From positions 186,001-250,000 of the forward strand of contig NZ_JAENIL010000002.1 in NCBI RefSeq assembly GCF_016595505.1: a DNA stretch of 64,000 bases, in the 5' to 3' direction. A model generated the notes under the pieces. The model ran no database searches and was not told where the DNA came from. It saw only the letters and a program-made list of their open reading frames with translations. Position numbers and translations under genes: made by a program. Source of the stretch: Pelagicoccus mobilis (lineage in GTDB: Bacteria > Verrucomicrobiota > Verrucomicrobiia > Opitutales > Opitutaceae). Shown here in pieces: positions 27,668 through 36,975 of this stretch; within the stretch, counting starts at the first letter, position 1, and each line of letters starts with the position of its first letter.

Positions 27668-27728
27668 GGAGGGCAATGCTCCGTCATTGCCGTTTTCTCT
27701 CAAGGCAATGACAGAGCATTGCCCTCCC
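27668..27728. repeat. Inverted pair of family B hairpins
   Basis: The first copy is GGCAATG-CTCCGT-CATTGCC (27,672-27,691). The second is in opposite orientation, GGCAATG-ACAGAG-CATTGCC (27,704-27,723), followed by CTCC. The two arms can also pair with each other over about 25 bases with one mismatch. Confidence 0.85.
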
Positions 27729-27772
27729 AATTATGCAACGGAAACAAAACGAAGTTAGAACAAAAACACTCC

Positions 27773-29158
27773 TCAGAACTCCGCGTGTCCTGGAGTTCTT
27801 GGATACGGGATCACGTCCCGAATATTTCCAACACCCGTGATAAACATCAACAAACGCTCAAAGCCAAGTCCGAAGCCCGCGTGTGGTACGCTCCCATACT
27901 TTCTTAAGTCAACATACCACCAGTAGTCCTCTTCAGAGATACCATGCGCTTTCATGTTCTCCAGCAACAGCTCCAAGCGCTCCTCACGTTGGCTGCCCCC
28001 AACGATTTCACCGATTCCAGGCACCAAAACATCCATGGCTGCGACAGTCTTCCCATCGTCATTTGCCCGCATGTAAAACGGCTTCAGCGTTTTCGGGTAG
28101 TCGTACAGCGTGACCGGGCTCTTGAAATGCTCCTCCGTCAAGTAGCGCTCGTGCTCCGACTGCAGATTCACGCCCCACTCGACCTTGTTTTCGAATTTCT
28201 TGCCCGACGCCAACAGTATATCCACCGCCTCGGTGTAAGTCACTCGCTTGAAAGGGCGCGAAAGCACAAACTCGAGACGTTGCTTAAGCTCCTTATCCAC
28301 GAAGTTGAAGAACAGCTGCAAGTCATCCTTACAGGTCTCCATCACTTCCTCGATAACGGACTTCACAAACTCCTCCGCCAAATCCATATCGCCTGCCAGA
28401 TCGCAAAACGCCATCTCCGGCTCGATCATCCAAAACTCGCTCGCGTGACGGGATGTATGTGAATTCTCAGCACGGAAAGTCGGACCAAAGGTATAGATGT
28501 TCCCCAAGGCAGTCGCATAGGTTTCCCCTTCAAGCTGACCGCTGACAGTCAGATAAGTCGAGCGGCCAAAGAAATCCTGGGCGCTATCCACTTCACCTTC
28601 CTCGGTTAGAGGCGGGTTCTTCGGATCAAGCGTCGAAACGCGAAACAGCTCCCCAGCCCCTTCGCAATCGCTCGCCGTCACGATCGGCGTATGCACATAG
28701 AAAAACTGGCGGTCGTTGAAGAAGCGATGTATCGCAAAAGCCAGCTTGCTCCGAATTCTGAATACAGCCCCATAGAGATTTGTGCGCGGACGCAGGTGAG
28801 CGATCTCACGCAAGTACTCGTTGGAGTGACGTTTTTTCTGCAACGGGAAGCTATCATCGGCCGCCCCTAGCATCTCAAGAGAGCTCGCTTGAATCTCCCA
28901 CATTTGCCCTTTCCCCTGCGAAGGGACCAGCTTGCCTACAACCGTGACCGACGCTCCCGTCGCGATCGGTTTCGAGTCCGCATAGCCCGTAGCATCCTCG
29001 TTCACCACGACCTGCATCGACTTCAAGCAGGAACCGTCATTTACCTCCAGGAAGAAGAAGGTCTTCGAGTCGCGTCTCGTGCGAACCCAGCCTTGAATCG
29101 TCACCTCATCCCGAGGCCCCTCACTCTTCATCAAATCAGCAATCAGCAGTCGCTTCAT
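27773..29158 (-). CDS. asnS: Asparaginyl-tRNA synthetase
   Basis: 461 residues, normal family length. Charges tRNA-Asn with asparagine. The N-terminal OB-fold anticodon-binding domain (residues about 15-100, [14 protein letters not shown]) is followed by a class II catalytic core with motif 2 ([21 protein letters not shown]) split over FRAENS and [12 protein letters not shown], and motif 3 ([15 protein letters not shown]). The Asn-type C-terminal end PRTPGHAEF is intact. The lptG-type gene lies 113 bases upstream on the same strand, with a family D inverted repeat between them. Confidence 0.97.
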   Translation of the reverse strand: MKRLLIADLMKSEGPRDEVTIQGWVRTRRDSKTFFFLEVNDGSCLKSMQVVVNEDATGYADSKPIATGASVTVVGKLVPSQGKGQMWEIQASSLEMLGAADDSFPLQKKRHSNEYLREIAHLRPRTNLYGAVFRIRSKLAFAIHRFFNDRQFFYVHTPIVTASDCEGAGELFRVSTLDPKNPPLTEEGEVDSAQDFFGRSTYLTVSGQLEGETYATALGNIYTFGPTFRAENSHTSRHASEFWMIEPEMAFCDLAGDMDLAEEFVKSVIEEVMETCKDDLQLFFNFVDKELKQRLEFVLSRPFKRVTYTEAVDILLASGKKFENKVEWGVNLQSEHERYLTEEHFKSPVTLYDYPKTLKPFYMRANDDGKTVAAMDVLVPGIGEIVGGSQREERLELLLENMKAHGISEEDYWWYVDLRKYGSVPHAGFGLGFERLLMFITGVGNIRDVIPYPRTPGHAEF

Positions 29159-29200
29159 AAGCGATCAACAGAAGCCAAATCCCAGAGGGATGCAAGTCTA

Positions 29201-29265
29201 GTAGCGCGGAGCTTTAGGGCGCGACCACTCATCCTGATTAATCGCGGGCTAAAGCACCGCGCTAC
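29201..29265. repeat. Inverted repeat, family D
   Basis: Arms of about 23 bases: GTAGCGCGGAGCTTTAGG.. at 29,201-29,223 and ..GGGCTAAAGCACCGCGCTAC at 29,243-29,265, with a 19-nt centre. It lies between the permease stop and the asnS start. Confidence 0.8.
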
Positions 29266-29271
29266 CTTTCT

Positions 29272-30384
29272 TCATTTCACTCGCCTCAACAGCACGTACG
29301 CCAGCAACGTCATAAAGACCATTGGTGACCACGCGGCCCATTGAGGAGTCAAAGCCCCCTCGCGCCCCATCGCGTTGAGGATGCTGGTCAGCATGTAGAA
29401 GGCGAAAAACAGAACGATCGACTTGGACACGCCTACCGCCGGATTCGTGCGAATCCCCGACACCGCGAACGGGATCGCGATCCCCGCCACGATCAGACAG
29501 CTGGCAGCACTCGCCATCAAGGCCTGCAAACGCACCTCGTAGGCAAGCACGCTAGGATTGTCCTCCTTGGTGAAATTGTCGGTGATCCGCTTCAGCTGCA
29601 AAAACGACAAGTCCTTCGGACGCTTGCCAAACAACAGCATCAGCTCCGGATCATCATCCAGATTCTTCGCCTCCAAACGCTCGAACGGAGGCCAGCTCTG
29701 CGCTCCCGTATCCGGATCGATAAGACGCTCGCGCCCATCGAAAAGCGACCAGTAGCCCTCTTCCTCGTTGTACCAGCCATAACGGGCCATCACTCGTCGT
29801 ACTTCGCGACGCTGCTCGTCCATGATGGTGACCGTGATTCCGTAGGCCTCTTTTTTGTACTCGCTGTAGCGGTTGATAAACCACATCCGGTTCTCGTTGC
29901 GATTGTCGAAGGCGAGCCCCTCCACGATCCCGACCTCGTCGCTCTCCATTACCTGGGCCTCGCTGCGCAGACGGATCGTATTCATCAGCTGGTCCGATTG
30001 CTCGACCGACCATGGAATCAGGCTGGAGTTCAGATACCAGAGCCCCACTGAAATAAGCAGACTCGAGAGCCAAATCGACCGAGTCACCCGAAACACGCTC
30101 ATCCCCGCCGCCCGCAAGGCGATGAACTCGTTGGCACGGTGCAACTGCCCCAGCGCATACAAAATGGATACGAGCACCGTCGCCGGCAGCGTAATGGTCA
30201 AAAAGCTAGGCGCGATCACCGCGTAAAACTTCAAGATCTCGCCAGTCGTCGCATCGTAGCCGATCAAATCAGTGAAGCTGTCTTGGATCTCAAAAAGTAT
30301 GAGCAGCCCAAACATCGAGCCCAAAACGAGCACGAAGGCTTTGAGCCATTCAAAGAAAACATATCTGTCGGCAACGCTGAACAT
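29272..30384 (-). CDS. LptF/LptG-family permease
   Basis: 370 residues from the ATG at 30,384 (MFSVADRYVFFEWLKAF). It is an integral membrane protein with about six transmembrane segments, three near each end, and a central periplasmic jellyroll-like region (residues about 120-270). This is the YjgP/YjgQ layout of the lipopolysaccharide export permeases that pair with LptB and LptC. Whether it is LptF or LptG cannot be settled. The frame stays open 360 bases upstream but without similarity. The cognate lptCAB genes are at 57,292-59,188. It is divergent from the NSS transporter. Confidence 0.85.
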   Translation of the reverse strand: MFSVADRYVFFEWLKAFVLVLGSMFGLLILFEIQDSFTDLIGYDATTGEILKFYAVIAPSFLTITLPATVLVSILYALGQLHRANEFIALRAAGMSVFRVTRSIWLSSLLISVGLWYLNSSLIPWSVEQSDQLMNTIRLRSEAQVMESDEVGIVEGLAFDNRNENRMWFINRYSEYKKEAYGITVTIMDEQRREVRRVMARYGWYNEEEGYWSLFDGRERLIDPDTGAQSWPPFERLEAKNLDDDPELMLLFGKRPKDLSFLQLKRITDNFTKEDNPSVLAYEVRLQALMASAASCLIVAGIAIPFAVSGIRTNPAVGVSKSIVLFFAFYMLTSILNAMGREGALTPQWAAWSPMVFMTLLAYVLLRRVK

Positions 30385-30477
30385 CCGGAATGACCAGCAA
30401 CACTGCGAGCGACGTCCGCGAAGTCGAGCGGCTTTTGACTGGCGTTTCACTGCACGCTCTTTACAAAACGGACCCCA

Positions 30478-32229
30478 ATGTCGCCTAAAGTCCCGAAAGA
30501 GTCCTGGAATTCCAGACTCGGAATTATCCTCGCCGTTGCCGGAAGCGCCGTTGGCCTTGGCAACTTCCTCAGATTCCCAGGTCAAGCTGCCCAATACGGC
30601 GGCGGCGCCTTCATGATCGCCTACTTCATCGCGCTCCTTCTCATCGGCCTGCCGATTTGCTGGGCAGAGTGGGCCATCGGACGCAAGGGCGGTCAATCCG
30701 GCCTCAACTCCAGCCCCGGCATCCTCGGAGTCGTCACCGGACAAAAACGCTACCGCTATCTCGGCGTGATCGGCGTCGTCATCCCGGTCGTCATCTACAT
30801 GTACTACGTCTACATCGAAGCCTGGTGTTTGGGATACGCGGTCAACTTCGCCCGCGGGGCCATGAATTTCGAGACCGTTAAAGACGCAGGAGACTTCTGG
30901 GGCAACTTCATCGGGATCGGAGAAAACGGGTCAGCGATCGGCTTCGGCATGACCGAGGTAGGCGCTTTCCTGCTCATCGTATTCGCCCTCAACTTCTACC
31001 TCATCTACCGCGGGCTCTCCAAAGGAATCGAGCTATTCTGCAAATACGCGATGCCAACCCTCATCGTGCTAGCAGTCATCATTCTCGTACGCGTCCTGAC
31101 ACTTGGAGCTCCCGTAGCCGAACACCCGGAAAACAGCGTCAAAAACGGGCTCGGCTTCATGTGGAACCCCACCAAGGTCATCCTCCACGAACGCGCCTTC
31201 AACGAGGACACCGGAGTTGAAAACTGGATACCGCTCGCCGATGGCGAGGTCGTAGGCGAGAAAATGTTCGCCGAAGCCGAGGCGAAAGCCGCCGCCGATC
31301 CAAACCTCAAGCTCGTCGAAGTCGGCATGGCCAAGCAGCTAATAAACCCGCAGCTCTGGCTCGCCGCCGCCGGACAAATCTTCTTCTCCCTCTCCGTTGG
31401 CTTCGGCGTCATCATCACCTACTCTAGCTACTTAAAGAAGAAGGACGACGTCGTCCTCTCCGGACTCGCCGCCACCAGCACCAACGAATTCTGCGAGGTC
31501 GGCCTTGGCGGACTCACCACTCTCCCCGCCGGCTACGCCTTCCTCGGCATCTCCGGTGTCGCCGGCATGGGCACCTTTGGACTCGGCTTCAACGTCCTCC
31601 CAATGGTCTTTTCCGAGATGTGGGGCGGCCAATTCTTCGGATTCGCCTTCTTCTTCCTGCTCTTCCTCGCCGCGGTCACCAGCTCCCTTTCCATGCTTCA
31701 GCCGGGCATCGCATTCCTGGAAGAAGCCCTCAACATCAACCGCAAGCAATCCGTCGCCTTCCTCGGCTTCCTCACCGCGGTCGGAGCCGGCTTCATCGTC
31801 TACTTCAGCGCCGGAGTAAAAGCCCTGGATACCGTCGACTTCTGGGTCACCAACCTCCTAATGGTCGTGCTGGCGACGATTCAGATCATCATTTTCAGCT
31901 GGGTCATCGGCATTGAAAAAGGATTCGAGATCGCCCACCGCGGCGCCGCCATCCGCATCCCCAACATCTTCAAATTCGTCATGAAGTGGCTTAGCCCGCT
32001 GTTCCTCATCGTCGTATTCGGAGCATGGGTCTACAATGGCGTGCTCGGCTTCCAGTTCGGCGGCGGAGAACGCGTCTACAGTTCCTACGTGAAAGACCTC
32101 TTCATCGAGCCCAATCCAGTAGCCTGGTTCAGCGTCGGGCTCATCGCCCTCGTGGCCGGACTCATGCTGCTGCTCACCATCATCGGCAATTTCAAAGAAA
32201 ACAACAAAACCAAGGAGGCATCCAAATGA
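30478..32229 (+). CDS. Sodium-dependent NSS-family transporter
   Basis: 583 residues with about 12 transmembrane segments. Na+-coupled amino-acid symporter of the neurotransmitter:sodium symporter family. The first helix carries the family signature [25 protein letters not shown], of which [16 protein letters not shown] forms the sodium and substrate site. Its stop codon overlaps the start of a MetS-type small subunit (ATGA), so the two are coupled. The partner points to a MetP-like transporter of methionine or another neutral amino acid (inference). Confidence 0.93.
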   Translation: MSPKVPKESWNSRLGIILAVAGSAVGLGNFLRFPGQAAQYGGGAFMIAYFIALLLIGLPICWAEWAIGRKGGQSGLNSSPGILGVVTGQKRYRYLGVIGVVIPVVIYMYYVYIEAWCLGYAVNFARGAMNFETVKDAGDFWGNFIGIGENGSAIGFGMTEVGAFLLIVFALNFYLIYRGLSKGIELFCKYAMPTLIVLAVIILVRVLTLGAPVAEHPENSVKNGLGFMWNPTKVILHERAFNEDTGVENWIPLADGEVVGEKMFAEAEAKAAADPNLKLVEVGMAKQLINPQLWLAAAGQIFFSLSVGFGVIITYSSYLKKKDDVVLSGLAATSTNEFCEVGLGGLTTLPAGYAFLGISGVAGMGTFGLGFNVLPMVFSEMWGGQFFGFAFFFLLFLAAVTSSLSMLQPGIAFLEEALNINRKQSVAFLGFLTAVGAGFIVYFSAGVKALDTVDFWVTNLLMVVLATIQIIIFSWVIGIEKGFEIAHRGAAIRIPNIFKFVMKWLSPLFLIVVFGAWVYNGVLGFQFGGGERVYSSYVKDLFIEPNPVAWFSVGLIALVAGLMLLLTIIGNFKENNKTKEASK

Positions 32230-32372
32230 CACTCGGCGGCTGGATCATCATGCTCATTTCCACCCTATCCGTAACGAGCCTTTTCATCTGGTGCATCTGG
32301 AAGGTGCTCACCACGGAAGGCGAAGACGAGAAGGTGCACGGCTTCGAAATCGAAACTCCGGACACCAAATAG
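32226..32372 (+). CDS. MetS-family NSS transporter small subunit
   Basis: 48-residue single-pass membrane protein: short N-terminus, one hydrophobic helix ([20 protein letters not shown]) and a charged tail. It overlaps the transporter stop by four bases. Small MetS subunits are known partners of MetP-type NSS transporters and are required for uptake in Corynebacterium. The helix, the GGW start and the KVL segment fit that family. Confidence 0.85.
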   Translation: MTLGGWIIMLISTLSVTSLFIWCIWKVLTTEGEDEKVHGFEIETPDTK

Positions 32373-32402
32373 CGGCCCAATCTCCGCAACCTCTTTCCAT
32401 AC

Positions 32403-32434
32403 AAACCCCGTTCCACTTGGAGCGGGGTTTTCTG
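32403..32434 (+). terminator. Rho-independent terminator of the transporter operon
   Basis: Stem AACCCCG (32,404-32,410) with CGGGGTT, extended by an inner TTCC/GGA pair, followed by TTTTCTG. It lies 30 bases after the small subunit stop. Confidence 0.75.
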
Positions 32435-32624
32435 TAGACGGGTATTCTCCCCAGATGAGGGGAGATACCTAAAGCGAGCTTAAGCTTTTTTAACCAAAAA
32501 AGACCCTAGGAGCCTCAAGATTGATGAGCCGGCCACCGATTAACCACATGGACCGCGCCTCCGCGTGGCCACGCACCTCACTTTCAAAGGGATCCACCCA
32601 CAACGCAAAATACGACCGACCTTT

Positions 32625-33620
32625 ATGGCACAGCAAAGCACTCTCAAAACCGCTGGAGCAAAAACCGACATTCTTCTCGAAGTTGGAACCAACGAAGTAG
32701 AAGTCTTCGAATTCAACATCGCCGGACAACACTACGGCGTGAACGTCGCCAAAGTGAACCAGATCGTCCAGCGCGATCAGCTCACCATCACCCGCGCCGA
32801 CTGCCCGCCAGCTGGAGTGCTCGGCAGCATCACTTTCCGCGGACAGCCGACCATGACGCTCGACCTCCGCACCATCCTCGGCGTCTACGACGAAGAGCCG
32901 GATCCAAGCCGCGCCCTCATGCTCGTCACCCAATTTAACGACCAGACAGTCGCCTTCGCCATCGACGGAGCAGAACGCATCCACCGCGTCTCATGGGACA
33001 AGTTCGAGCCGATCAGCTCCAACTTCGCTCAAGAAAATCCGTACGTAAACGGCATCATCCGCCTCGAAGACCGACTCGTCCTCATCCTCGACCTCGAGTA
33101 CATTCTCACTCTCATCAATCCACGTCTCGGCATGTCCATCGATCACGATAAGATCGAAAAGATCGAGCAGGAGTTCAAACCGCGCGATCACATCAAAATC
33201 CTCTTCGCCGAAGACTCCGCCATGATCCGCAAGATGGTTCACGGACAACTCATGGACGCCGGCTTCACAAACGTCGAGCTCGCCACCAACGGAAGCGAAG
33301 CGCTCGAGAAGATCAAAGCAGCCAAGGCCGAGGCCGACGCGAACGGGCAAGACTTCAACGAGTACTACGACCTCATTCTCACTGACATCGAAATGCCAGT
33401 CATGGATGGACTCACCTTCTGCAAAAACGTGAAAGACAGTCTCCAATTGGATACGCCAGTGATCGTCTTCTCCTCCCTCATCAACGATCAGATGATCGCG
33501 AAGTGTAAGGCTGTCGGAGCAAATGGCTGGGGCACAAAGCCGAAGGTCAACCTCATCGTCGAAATCATCGATCGCATCATCGTCGAAGGCGAAGGCAGCA
33601 TCGAGGATCTGCTCCAATAG
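32625..33620 (+). CDS. CheV-like chemotaxis protein (CheW + receiver)
   Basis: 331 residues from the ATG at 32,625. The N-terminal CheW domain (about residues 20-170, VFEFNIAGQHYGVNVAKVNQIV) is joined to a C-terminal response-regulator receiver domain (about 195-325). The receiver has KILFAEDSAMIRKM, phosphoacceptor D254 in LILTDIEMPVMDG, and the conserved Lys in GTKPKVN. CheV proteins couple chemoreceptors to CheA and adjust by phosphorylation. No other chemotaxis gene is in the window. A GTG at 32,565 is an alternative start with a less likely N-terminus. Confidence 0.9.
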   Translation: MAQQSTLKTAGAKTDILLEVGTNEVEVFEFNIAGQHYGVNVAKVNQIVQRDQLTITRADCPPAGVLGSITFRGQPTMTLDLRTILGVYDEEPDPSRALMLVTQFNDQTVAFAIDGAERIHRVSWDKFEPISSNFAQENPYVNGIIRLEDRLVLILDLEYILTLINPRLGMSIDHDKIEKIEQEFKPRDHIKILFAEDSAMIRKMVHGQLMDAGFTNVELATNGSEALEKIKAAKAEADANGQDFNEYYDLILTDIEMPVMDGLTFCKNVKDSLQLDTPVIVFSSLINDQMIAKCKAVGANGWGTKPKVNLIVEIIDRIIVEGEGSIEDLLQ

Positions 33621-33651
33621 CAGCCAGACAATCAACTTTCCCTCAAAAGAA

Positions 33652-33692
33652 ACGCCCGCTACCTTCCGATAAGTAGCGGGCGTATTTGTTTT
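33652..33692 (+). terminator. Rho-independent terminator after the CheV-like gene
   Basis: Perfect 11-bp stem ACGCCCGCTAC (33,652-33,662) with GTAGCGGGCGT (33,673-33,683), followed by ATTTGTTTT. Confidence 0.8.
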
Positions 33693-33739
33693 CCGAACAC
33701 AGGGCCGTACTCCCCGTGCGCTAACGACTAAAAAAAGAT

Positions 33740-34354
33740 TTAGGAGTCTTGAGGAGCAAAGCCGGCGATGCTCAAACGAAGCTCCACCTCGTCTGCTACC
33801 TTGTCTTCAGATTCTCCCGCGTTCACCCCGAAGTCGCTCCGGCTGATCGTAAAATTCGAACGGATAACCAAAATGTCGCCCGGCGTACGCTGGCGCTTGG
33901 CTAGCATGCCTTCGAGATAGGAAATCGAAACCGGTACGCTGATCTCCTTGCTCGTGCCCTTGATGCTCATGGTTCCGTGGGCCGTCCCCTTAACCTTCTT
34001 GCCGTCGCCAGACAAGTCGCTCAGGCGGCTCAACTCGAAAACGATTTCGGGATGGTTCCCTGCATCCAGCCATTTGCCGCCCATCATGTGCTCCACCATT
34101 TTCGGATTCGCTACCGATAGCGAATCGACGGCAACGACAACCTTGCCCGCAGTCTTCTCCGGAGCAGCCGGATCGAAAGACACGTTTCCCGTGATCCCCG
34201 TAGCCGTTCCATTGATCGACTCGAGTGGCGCGTCCAGGAGGAAAACGATGTTGTTCACGCCCTTAGGATCCTTCAGATCAAAATCGATCGCATGAGCAAG
34301 CGAAGCGAAGCCGAGAGCGGCAGTGGCGAGTAAGGTGGTGATGGTTTTATTCAT
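33740..34354 (-). CDS. YceI-family periplasmic protein
   Basis: 204 residues with a signal peptide of about 22 residues (LLATAALGFASLAHA). The YceI lipocalin-like beta-barrel pattern is seen in VSFDPAAPEKTAGKVVVAVDSLS, in the GNHPEIVF motif and in the C-terminal VADEVELRLSIAGF. YceI proteins bind isoprenoid-like lipids in other bacteria; the ligand here is unknown. The small membrane protein at 34,385 lies 30 bases upstream on the same strand, so the two may be cotranscribed. Confidence 0.88.
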   Translation of the reverse strand: MNKTITTLLATAALGFASLAHAIDFDLKDPKGVNNIVFLLDAPLESINGTATGITGNVSFDPAAPEKTAGKVVVAVDSLSVANPKMVEHMMGGKWLDAGNHPEIVFELSRLSDLSGDGKKVKGTAHGTMSIKGTSKEISVPVSISYLEGMLAKRQRTPGDILVIRSNFTISRSDFGVNAGESEDKVADEVELRLSIAGFAPQDS

Positions 34355-34384
34355 ATATTTTTTTGGTGCTAAAAATTCCAGTAG

Positions 34385-34642
34385 CTAGGCCGCCGACCTG
34401 CGTTCGAGCAAATTGCCCCAGAGAGAGAGAAAGAAGAAAGCAGCCACTCCGGCCCCCAGCGTCTCGATCCCTGGCAATAAAGCCTCCACCTCCTCGAAAT
34501 GCTCGATCTCCAAAATCTCGTCGAAATGTCGTACCCGATAGAAAGTCTGATAGAAGCCAGCACGCGCCCCGCCGTACATCCAAAGCAAGAAGCCGAGGAG
34601 CAAAGCCCCCGTCGCCGCTGTTCGTATCACTATCGCCTTCAT
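34385..34642 (-). CDS. Small membrane protein of unknown function
   Basis: 85 residues from the ATG at 34,642 (MKAIVIRTAATGALLLGF). It has an N-terminal hydrophobic helix, a middle segment rich in charged residues (RVRHFDEILEIEHFEEVEALLPG) and a second helix near the end (GAGVAAFFFLSLWG). No family was recognised. It lies directly upstream of the YceI gene on the same strand. It reads on the opposite strand to an extension of htpG's frame, which is not coding. Confidence 0.6.
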   Translation of the reverse strand: MKAIVIRTAATGALLLGFLLWMYGGARAGFYQTFYRVRHFDEILEIEHFEEVEALLPGIETLGAGVAAFFFLSLWGNLLERRSAA

Positions 34643-34840
34643 CGAGTTAAGATGGCGCCTTCGCCATTCATCCCAGCAAACGACGCGTCCCCCGCCCCGC
34701 ATGCACCCAATTCAAAAAATCAAAAAATTGAGGCCGAGATCCCCAGAGCCAGCCTCCCATTCCCTAGCTCCCAGTTTCTTCTTGAAGCCTCCCCCCTGAG
34801 CCTTACCCATTTACCCCCTAAAATTTCCACCGAGCCACAG

Positions 34841-34864
34841 GAGGGCAACGCTCCGTCGTTGCCC
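34841..34864 (+). repeat. Hairpin repeat, family B
   Basis: GGCAACG, loop CTCCGT, CGTTGCC (34,844-34,863), located 58 bases before the htpG start. Confidence 0.85.
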
Positions 34865-34921
34865 ACCCCCGTGGAAGTTTCGCGACCAAGCCAATTTTTA
34901 AGCACTTACCTAGATAAAATC

Positions 34922-36769
34922 ATGAGCGCACAAAACACCAAAAAGCACGAGTTCAAGGCAGAGATCAAGCAGCTGCTGGATATCGTCATCCACAGCCTCT
35001 ACACCGAAAAGGAGATCTTCGTCCGCGAACTCATCTCCAACGCCTCCGACGCCCTCGAAAAGCTGCGTCACCTCAAGATCACCGAGAAGGACGTTCACCA
35101 GGACGAGCTCGAGCTTGAGATCAACATCAAGACCGACGAGGAAGCCAACACCATCACCATCCAGGACTATGGTATCGGCCTCTCCCACGACGAACTCGTT
35201 CAAAACCTCGGCACCATCGCCCACTCCGGCTCCAAGCAATTCCTCGAAGCACTTAAGGAGGGCGGCGACAACAACGCAGACCTCATCGGCCAATTCGGCG
35301 TCGGCTTCTACTCCGCTTTCATGGTGGCCAAGAAGGTCGACGTCTACACGCACTCCTGGAAGTCCGACGAGCCAGGTCACGTTTGGTCATCCGACGGCGT
35401 AGGTTCCTACGACATCGAGCCATCCGACGACACCCAGCGCGGCGCCCGCATCGTCATCACTCTCGGCGACGACTACAAGGACTTCGCCAAGGCCGACCAC
35501 GTCAAGGAAGTCATCAAGCGCTACTCCTCCTTCGTCCAATTCCCGATCAAGCTCAACGACGAGAAGGTCAACACCGTCGACGCCCTCTGGCTCCGCTCCA
35601 AGTCTGAAATCACCGACGAAGAGTACACCGAGTTCTACAAGTTCCAAGCCAACGCCTTCGACGAGCCACACTACCGCCTGCATTTCTCCGCAGACGCTCC
35701 GCTCGACATCAAGGCCCTAATCTTCACGCCGAAGACCAACCAAGAGCGTATCGGCATGCCACGCATCGACCCCGGCGTCGCTCTGCACTGCCGCAAGGTT
35801 CTCATCGACTCCAAGCCGACCGAGCTCCTCCCAGAGTGGCTCCGTTTCCTCAAGGGCGTCATCGACTCCGCCGACCTCCCACTCAACATCTCTCGCGAGA
35901 CCATCCATGACAACGGCCTGACCCAAAAACTCAGCCGCGTCATCACCAAGCGCTACCTCAAGTTCCTCAAGGAAGAAGCTAAGAAGCGCCCCGAGCAGTA
36001 CGAAGAGTTCTTCAAGAACTTCGGCGTCTACCTCAAGGAAGGTGTCGCAACAGACCTCACTTACCGCGACGACCTCGCCAAGCTCCTCTACTTCGAGTCC
36101 TCCGTGGCCGAAAAGGGCAAGACTACCAGCCTCGCTGACTACGTCTCCCGCATGAAGGAAGAGCAAAAGGAGATCTACTACCTCATCGGCCAAAACCGTG
36201 AGTCCATCGAGTCCGGCCCTTACCTCGAAGGCTTCAAGGCCCGCGGTTTGGAAGTCCTCTTCCTCTACGAGCCAATCGACGAATACGTCATGGCCAATCT
36301 CGGCCAGTTCGAGGAAAAGCAGCTCGTATCCATCGACCAAGGCGACATCAAGCTCGACGACGCGCCAAAACCAGAAGGCGAAGCCCTCTCCGAAGACGAG
36401 TCCAAGGCCCTCTGCGAGTGGCTCAAGACCGCCATCGGCGACCGCGTCAAGGAAGTCAAAGTCTCAGACCGCCTCGTTGACAGCCCAGTCATGGCCCTCT
36501 CGCCAGACGCCATGTCCACCCAGATGCGCCGCATGATGCGACAGATGGGCCAAGACAATCCACTCCCAGTGGAAGTGCTCTTCGAGATCAACCCACGCCA
36601 CGAGCTCATCAAGAATCTGAATACACAGCGCGCATCCAACGAGGACCTCGCCAAGCTCATCGCTCAGCAGTCCTTCGACAACGCTCTGGTAGCCGCCGGT
36701 CTCATGGAAGATCCTAAGGACATGGTAGCCCGCATGTACCAGATCCTAGAACAAGCCGCCACCAAATAG
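34922..36769 (+). CDS. htpG: Molecular chaperone HtpG (Hsp90)
   Basis: 615 residues, the full bacterial Hsp90 length. The N-terminal GHKL ATPase domain is complete: FVRELISNASDALEKLR with the catalytic Glu and Asn, TIQDYGIGLS, GTIAHSGSKQF and GQFGVGFYSAFMVA. The middle domain (residues about 230-490) holds the conserved DLPLNISRE loop, and a C-terminal dimerisation domain follows. The start at 34,922 (MSAQNTKKHEFKAE) is set by family alignment. The frame is open upstream through the family B repeat. The stop abuts another family B element. Confidence 0.97.
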   Translation: MSAQNTKKHEFKAEIKQLLDIVIHSLYTEKEIFVRELISNASDALEKLRHLKITEKDVHQDELELEINIKTDEEANTITIQDYGIGLSHDELVQNLGTIAHSGSKQFLEALKEGGDNNADLIGQFGVGFYSAFMVAKKVDVYTHSWKSDEPGHVWSSDGVGSYDIEPSDDTQRGARIVITLGDDYKDFAKADHVKEVIKRYSSFVQFPIKLNDEKVNTVDALWLRSKSEITDEEYTEFYKFQANAFDEPHYRLHFSADAPLDIKALIFTPKTNQERIGMPRIDPGVALHCRKVLIDSKPTELLPEWLRFLKGVIDSADLPLNISRETIHDNGLTQKLSRVITKRYLKFLKEEAKKRPEQYEEFFKNFGVYLKEGVATDLTYRDDLAKLLYFESSVAEKGKTTSLADYVSRMKEEQKEIYYLIGQNRESIESGPYLEGFKARGLEVLFLYEPIDEYVMANLGQFEEKQLVSIDQGDIKLDDAPKPEGEALSEDESKALCEWLKTAIGDRVKEVKVSDRLVDSPVMALSPDAMSTQMRRMMRQMGQDNPLPVEVLFEINPRHELIKNLNTQRASNEDLAKLIAQQSFDNALVAAGLMEDPKDMVARMYQILEQAATK

Positions 36770-36832
36770 GAGGGCAACGTGTCTTCACTCTGTTCGAGTG
36801 TCGTCATTTCATTCCTCGGTACCGTCGTTGCC
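36770..36832 (+). repeat. Family B hairpin with expanded loop
   Basis: GGCAACG and CGTTGCC arms are separated by 46 bases instead of 6. The insert contains its own hairpin (CACTC/GAGTG). It begins directly after the htpG stop codon. Confidence 0.75.
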
Positions 36833-36883
36833 AACAACCAAGGTAACGTCTCTCCCAGCGGCCAACACCCACCACCACTCTCC

Positions 36884-36917
36884 AAGCCCGGTTCGCCAAA
36901 ACGACCCGGGCTTTTTC
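36884..36917 (+). terminator. Rho-independent terminator after htpG
   Basis: AAGCCCGG (36,884-36,891) pairs with CCGGGCTT (36,906-36,913), followed by TTTC. Nearly the same terminator recurs at 38,368. Confidence 0.8.
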
Positions 36918-36975
36918 TTACGCTCCGCAAGCTCTTGCACTCCTAAACCGTTGTCTGTCACACGAGCTGGAACAA

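Noticed and set aside
27652-27687. Upstream ATG extending the phosphatidylserine decarboxylase by 12 residues
   Set aside because: The ATG is part of a family B repeat arm and the added residues are not family-like.
34499-34921. Upstream extension of the htpG frame
   Set aside because: Hsp90 begins at 34,922; the extension crosses a repeat and the opposite-strand membrane protein gene.
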